Source of the DNA: Desulfobacteraceae bacterium
Lineage (GTDB): Bacteria; Desulfobacterota; Desulfobacteria; Desulfobacterales; BuS5
Length of the DNA stretch: 11,134 nucleotides
Direction of reading: 5' to 3'
Assembly (NCBI GenBank): GCA_030592105.1
Contig: JAUVKE010000056.1
Span: forward strand, 1 to 11,134
The notes below the pieces were generated by a model, which was given only the letters and a program-made list of their open reading frames with translations, ran no database searches and had not been told where the DNA came from. Positions 7,367 to 11,134 of this stretch are shown here, piece by piece. The position numbers and the translations under genes were made by a program. Position 1 is the stretch's first letter. The number at the start of each line of letters is the position of its first letter.

Positions 7367-7855
7367 ATGGAAAAAGAAAAGATAAATCTTTTAATAGTAG
7401 ATGATGAAGAAGAATTCCTTAACTCTATCACAAGGAGTCTGGAATTAAGAGACTTTAAAGTGGTTGCGGTCAACAGGGGCGAAAAGGCTATTGAGGCTGC
7501 CAAAAATAATCCTTTTGACATCGCCCTTGTGGATCTTAAAATGCCCGGAATATCCGGCGAGGAAACTCTCAAGCTATTAAAAAAACAACATAAATGGATG
7601 GAAGTCGTAATACTCACCGGTCATGGGGCAGTGGATTCAGCAGTTGAATGCACTAAAAGCGGAGCTTATTCATATCTTCAGAAACCCTGCGAGCTTAGCC
7701 AGCTTCTTGAAGTGCTCAAGGATGCCTATAAAAAGAAAGTAATGAACAGGAAGAAGATTGAAGAAAAAAAGATGAATGAACTCCTTAATATCTCCATCTC
7801 CAGCAGGCCCAGGGAAATTTTGCGCAAGCTTAGGGAGCTGGATCAGGGGGATTGA
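7367..7855 (+). CDS. Single-domain response regulator (REC only)
   Basis: Starting at ATG 7367 the protein has 162 residues. The receiver (about 1-124) has D12/D13, phospho-acceptor D56 (IALVDLKMPGISG), T84 (VILTGHGAVDSAV) and K106 (YLQKPC). A basic, helical tail of about 38 residues ends in RPREILRKLRELDQGD and contains no recognised output domain. An upstream TTG at 7337 could extend the protein by ten residues, but ATG 7367 is preferred because GGGG lies about 9 nt before it and nothing comparable precedes 7337. It follows the receiver-transporter by 49 nt and probably ends the operon. It may compete for or relay phosphate from the same kinases. Its PREI tail recalls the SPREII tail of the regulator at 466-912. 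Confidence 0.92.
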   Translation: MEKEKINLLIVDDEEEFLNSITRSLELRDFKVVAVNRGEKAIEAAKNNPFDIALVDLKMPGISGEETLKLLKKQHKWMEVVILTGHGAVDSAVECTKSGAYSYLQKPCELSQLLEVLKDAYKKKVMNRKKIEEKKMNELLNISISSRPREILRKLRELDQGD

Positions 7856-7881
7856 CGGTATTACAACTTAAAGGGTTGAAG

Positions 7882-7938
7882 ATAAGGGGGGCATGCCGTA
7901 TAAGTATAAGCTCAATTAATCAGGTGTGCCCCTCTTAT
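7882..7938. terminator. Stem-loop at the end of the rightward signalling operon
   Basis: Arms at 7882-7897 and 7923-7938 can form a stem of up to 16 bp around ATAAGGGGGGCA and TGCCCCTCTTAT, with one mismatched or G-U position in the inner part and two more near the 25-nt loop. It starts 26 nt after the stop of the last regulator gene. No run of T follows, so it is not a classic intrinsic terminator. It could be a Rho-associated or RNA 3'-end-stabilising hairpin. Confidence 0.45.
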
Positions 7939-8340
7939 AAATTGGATGTTCAAGTAACTAAATTATAACCTTTTAATATGATTGATAAATTATTTTTGGT
8001 TATTTATGGATAATAACCCCTCTTTATCATAAATGGCTGAAAATTTTTGCATAATACCAATTCTTTTATTATTTATTTATTCAAAACATATTAACAAGGG
8101 ATACCATTTTATTTTTCCCCGTGTAAAAGAATATGGGTTAAAATTCAATAGAAAACAAAAAGGTTTTTCCGTGCGGCAGTATTTGCAACCCGTGCTTTCT
8201 ATGTTAAAAAAACGGTAACACTTTAGCCATATAAAGCCGGTATATTTCAAAAAGCTAAAGTAATTCAAAAAGCGCAAGACAGGCGATTATAGTATAAAAG
8301 GGGTGTTTTTTTCAGATTTTATTAAAACGGGATAATTTAC
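7939..8340. other. AT-rich intergenic region before murA
   Basis: No convincing gene is seen in this 402-bp stretch. It contains a small hairpin with GGTTATT/AATAACC arms (7998-8004 and 8012-8018), an 8-bp inverted repeat ACTTTAGC/GCTAAAGT (8220-8227 and 8254-8261), and the likely murA promoter just upstream of 8341. A 61-codon open frame at 8033-8218 has no ribosome binding site or recognisable family. Confidence 0.5.
8264..8293 (+). promoter_or_regulatory. Possible sigma-70-type promoter for murA
   Basis: TTCAAA (8264-8269) and TATAGT (8288-8293) are 18 bp apart, and about 47 nt separate the -10 from the murA ATG. Both hexamers deviate from consensus and the region is AT-rich, so this is a weak call. 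Confidence 0.3.
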
Positions 8341-9600
8341 ATGGATAAAATTATAGTTGAGGGAGGAAAGACCCTTAAAGGTGAAGTGAAGATAGGCGGT
8401 GCAAAAAATGCCGCCCTTCCGATATTGATATCTTCTTTACTTACGGATGGATGGAATACATACCATAACGTTCCGGATCTTAAAGATATTCAAAGCGTTA
8501 AGCTTCTGCTTGAAAAGCTTGGCGCAAAGGTGGAAACAGATAAAAATATTGTTCGTATCAATACAGGCGGCCTTTGCAGCCATGAGGCCCCTTATGAGCT
8601 GGTACGAAAGATGCGAGCCTCCGTGCTGGTTATCGGCCCTCTTGTGGCCAGACTCAAAAAAGCCAGGGTCTCTTTGCCAGGCGGGTGCGCAATCGGCGCA
8701 AGGCCTATAAATTTACACCTGAAGGGCTTATCTCTCCTTGGAGCTTCAGTAGAGCTGAATCACGGCTATGTTGAAGCATCTACCTGTGGGTTGACAGGCA
8801 ATGAAATATTTTTTGATATGCCGACGGTAACCGGAACCGAAAATCTCATGATGGCAGCTACACTGGCAAAAGGTATAAGCGTGCTTCGCAATGCAGCGCG
8901 TGAACCGGAGATAATTGCTCTTGCCGATGTTTTAAACAAAATGGGCGCAAATATCGATGGCGCAGGCACATCTGTTATTACAATCTGCGGGGTATCTTCA
9001 TTAAATCCTGTATCGGTTCGAATCATGCCGGATCGTATAGAGGCGGGCACTTTTATGGTGGCAGCGGCGCTTACCAGTGGCGATGTAAAACTTACCGATT
9101 GTGAACCTGATCATGTCAAGGCAATTATAAACAAACTTAGGTTAATCGGCGCAAAAATCGAAACTGGCAGTAATAGTATACGGATAAAAGGTGCGGATAA
9201 AATTGCAAGTATCGATTTAAAAACCTTGCCATATCCTGGTTTTCCCACAGACATGCAGGCTCAGTTTATGGTGCTGATGTCGGTGGCAAAGGGAGTTAGC
9301 ATTATTTGTGAAACTATATTTGAAAACCGTTTTATTCATGTCAGTGAACTTAAACGGATGGGAGCGGATATTGCCATATCCGGCAATACGGCTATGGTAA
9401 AAGGTGTGCCTATGCTTTCAGGCGCCCCGGTCATGGCAACCGACTTAAGGGCAAGCGCCTCGCTTATTTTAGCCGGTCTTATTGCCAAAGGCAAAACTGA
9501 AATCGATCGTGTATACCATCTTGACCGAGGATATGAATCGATTGAAAAAAAATTCTCCGGGCTTGGAGCCTCTATCAGGCGGGTCAGCCGGACGGCTTAA
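8341..9600 (+). CDS. murA: UDP-N-acetylglucosamine 1-carboxyvinyltransferase
   Basis: MurA transfers the enolpyruvyl group of phosphoenolpyruvate to UDP-GlcNAc, the first committed step of peptidoglycan synthesis, in the cytoplasm. At 419 residues it has the usual full length. Visible active-site residues are K22 and N23 ([11 protein letters not shown]), the catalytic and fosfomycin-target Cys at C116 ([10 protein letters not shown]) with R121 close by, D304 in [10 protein letters not shown]370 in DLRASASL, and R396 in DRGYE. A Cys rather than Asp at 116 predicts the fosfomycin-sensitive form. There is only a weak Shine-Dalgarno (ACGGGAT) ahead of the ATG, but the N-terminus [16 protein letters not shown] fits the family. 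comEC begins 8 nt after its stop. It is unrelated in function to the signalling cluster upstream. Confidence 0.98.
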   Translation: MDKIIVEGGKTLKGEVKIGGAKNAALPILISSLLTDGWNTYHNVPDLKDIQSVKLLLEKLGAKVETDKNIVRINTGGLCSHEAPYELVRKMRASVLVIGPLVARLKKARVSLPGGCAIGARPINLHLKGLSLLGASVELNHGYVEASTCGLTGNEIFFDMPTVTGTENLMMAATLAKGISVLRNAAREPEIIALADVLNKMGANIDGAGTSVITICGVSSLNPVSVRIMPDRIEAGTFMVAAALTSGDVKLTDCEPDHVKAIINKLRLIGAKIETGSNSIRIKGADKIASIDLKTLPYPGFPTDMQAQFMVLMSVAKGVSIICETIFENRFIHVSELKRMGADIAISGNTAMVKGVPMLSGAPVMATDLRASASLILAGLIAKGKTEIDRVYHLDRGYESIEKKFSGLGASIRRVSRTA

Positions 9601-9608
9601 ATCAAAAT

Positions 9609-11134
9609 ATGTACGGTAATATCTGTTTCCGCCCTGTAGTACCGCTTTTACTGTCAATTATGTTCGGCATTGCCGCAGGCGCAAAATTTTCCGGGCATGG
9701 AGTGTCAAGCTGTTTTGTCATAGCTTTTGCTGCATGTATCATAATATATACCATTAAAAACTCTCCTGGAAAGTCCTTTGGCGGAAATACTGTTTTCCCT
9801 GTTTTGCTCTTTTTTGCTTTAGGCTACCTCTCCATACAGCCTTGGGTCTCTTCTGATTTCCCGTCAAATCATATTGCCAATTTTTCAGATAACCACAGAA
9901 AAAAGGTTGCAGGTATAATCGACAGCCGGCCTGTTGTTTCCAAAAAGCGCATAAAATTTATTTTGCGGGCAATAAGAATCGAAGATAAAAACAGAACTTT
10001 GCCGGCTGCAGGAAAGATCCGTGTAACCGTATTTGGAAATGCTCCCGAGCTTTTTGCCGGTGACACTGTTTTATTTGACGGCAAGATCAGACTTATCAGA
10101 AATTTTAACAACCCGGGAGGGTTCGATTACCAAAGGTACATGGCGTTCAAAGGGATACGGGCAAGTTCCTCTGTTCAGGGAAAAAGGCTGGTTGTAATAA
10201 AAAGGACTACAAAAAAAAGGCTTTTTTATTTCATTGAAGATTGCCGCAGCAAGGTCGCCGATCTTATAAACAATGCTGATCTTGCTGAAAAATTTGGTCA
10301 GAAATCGCAAACCGGGGTGTTAAAAGCTCTTATAATCGGTGATAAAAATTATATTCCGCAATATATGCGCGAGGCATTTATCCGCGCGGGAGTAGCTCAT
10401 CTGCTCGCAATTTCAGGGCTTCACATAGGCATAGTTGCAACCGTTGCTTTTATTTTCTTTTCGTGGCTGCTTTCTTATGTAAAACCTTTTTTGTGGAACG
10501 CATGGACGAAAAAAGGGGCGGCCATATTATCTTTAATACCGGTTTTATTATATGGCTTGCTTTCCGGAATGTCACCCTCCACCCAAAGGGCCGTAATTAT
10601 GGTTACGGTTTTCCTTATGGCATTTTTATTTGAAAAACAGCATGATCCGATAAATACATTAGCGGTTGCGGCGATGCTGATCCTTGTCGTCAATCCGCCG
10701 TCTCTGTTTTCAGTATCTTTCCAGCTTTCATTTGCTGCAGTATTTTCAATAATGTATGGTTTATCAAAGATATACCGCGGGACTGATATCCAGGCAGATA
10801 TTAATGCCGGATTTAAAAAAAACAGGTCTTTTTTGTTGTTGGAAAAGCTTTATAGCTTTTTTTTAGTCTCTCTTTTTGCCGTTTTAGGAACCATGCCCCT
10901 TGTATGCTGTTATTTTAATCAAGTTTCTTTGGCGGGACTTTTTACAAATTTTTTGCTCGTCCCCCTTGTCGGATTTATTGTCGTGCCGATCGGTCTGTTA
11001 GCGGTGTTCATATATCCGGTCAGTCTTTGCGCGGCATCATGGTGCATGAATTTAAGCTCTGTTGTGTTATCGTATTCATGTGAGATTGTAAAATTATTTG
11101 CAGAGATTCCCTTTCTTTATGCAAAGGTAGTAAC
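9609..11134 (+). CDS. comEC: ComEC/Rec2-type DNA-uptake channel protein (partial, C-terminus beyond window)
   Basis: The frame starts at ATG 9609 and is open for 508 codons to the window edge. Order of parts: two N-terminal hydrophobic segments (about 9-30 and 35-80); a soluble DUF4131-like region (about 95-195) ending in NPGGFDYQRYMAFKGIRA; then the Competence domain, with IRAGVAHLLAISGLHIGIV and LLSGMSPSTQRAVIM followed by many membrane segments. ComEC forms the inner-membrane channel that imports single-stranded DNA in natural transformation; the C-terminal metallo-beta-lactamase-like domain found in many homologues would lie outside. The gene follows murA by 8 nt with little Shine-Dalgarno, suggesting translational coupling. 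Presence of comEC alone does not prove competence, since it is widely conserved. Confidence 0.93.
   Translation, partial: MYGNICFRPVVPLLLSIMFGIAAGAKFSGHGVSSCFVIAFAACIIIYTIKNSPGKSFGGNTVFPVLLFFALGYLSIQPWVSSDFPSNHIANFSDNHRKKVAGIIDSRPVVSKKRIKFILRAIRIEDKNRTLPAAGKIRVTVFGNAPELFAGDTVLFDGKIRLIRNFNNPGGFDYQRYMAFKGIRASSSVQGKRLVVIKRTTKKRLFYFIEDCRSKVADLINNADLAEKFGQKSQTGVLKALIIGDKNYIPQYMREAFIRAGVAHLLAISGLHIGIVATVAFIFFSWLLSYVKPFLWNAWTKKGAAILSLIPVLLYGLLSGMSPSTQRAVIMVTVFLMAFLFEKQHDPINTLAVAAMLILVVNPPSLFSVSFQLSFAAVFSIMYGLSKIYRGTDIQADINAGFKKNRSFLLLEKLYSFFLVSLFAVLGTMPLVCCYFNQVSLAGLFTNFLLVPLVGFIVVPIGLLAVFIYPVSLCAASWCMNLSSVVLSYSCEIVKLFAEIPFLYAKVV

Noticed and set aside
8033..8218. A 61-codon open frame in the murA upstream region
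   Set aside because: There is no Shine-Dalgarno, no recognisable family, AT-rich composition and an overlapping opposite-strand frame, so chance is the better explanation.
1..11134. CRISPR arrays, tRNA or rRNA genes, insertion sequences and attachment sites
   Set aside because: I looked for spaced repeats, cloverleaf-like segments, transposase-like frames and flanking inverted repeats, and saw none that could be supported.

Overview
The window looks like a chromosomal segment from a moderately AT-rich Gram-negative bacterium, most plausibly a sulfate-reducer-type Desulfobacterota (Desulfobacterales). This rests on the style of the histidine kinases (HEINNPL H-boxes), the many single-domain receivers with a VIMLTGH(A/G) signature, and the sigma-54-type promoters. 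It is an inference from sequence style, not a taxonomic assignment.

The left two thirds (1 to about 7855) is a signalling and transport island arranged around one divergent control region. Leftward from about 2632 run a membrane-bound Cache-type histidine kinase (947-2632), a single-domain response regulator (466-912), and a response regulator that runs off the left edge and appears to begin a CBS domain (1-447). Rightward from 3152 run a receiver fused to a membrane Cache histidine kinase (3152-5200), a receiver fused to the N-terminus of an SLC13/DASS-like anion transporter (5245-7317), and another single-domain receiver (7367-7855). Five receiver domains are visible and all keep the acidic pair, the phospho-acceptor Asp, the Thr and the Lys. 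None is attached to a DNA-binding or enzymatic output domain within the window. The transporter itself carries a receiver, so the simplest reading is that the pathway controls transport post-translationally.

The divergent region (2633-3151) holds two near-identical sigma-54 -24/-12 elements, one on each strand (2686-2701 and 3031-3046). Between them lie two near-identical palindromes with the core TTTTACA-N3-TGTAAAA (centres 2813 and 2916). The arrangement is almost perfectly symmetric: each palindrome centre is about 140 bp upstream of its nearer predicted start site, which fits enhancer sites for a sigma-54 activator not encoded in the window. The REC-kinase on the right looks like a fused paralogue of the separate regulator and kinase on the left.

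After a stem-loop (7882-7938) and an AT-rich stretch without a convincing gene (7939-8340), the window enters housekeeping territory: murA (8341-9600, peptidoglycan precursor synthesis), followed 8 nt later by a comEC/rec2-type DNA-uptake channel gene (9609 to the window end, truncated by the edge).

The most interesting element is the receiver-transporter fusion together with its two sensor kinases and free receivers. It is a candidate phosphorylation-controlled transport module, and the transporter has lost the usual Ser-Asn-Thr motifs of the DASS family.
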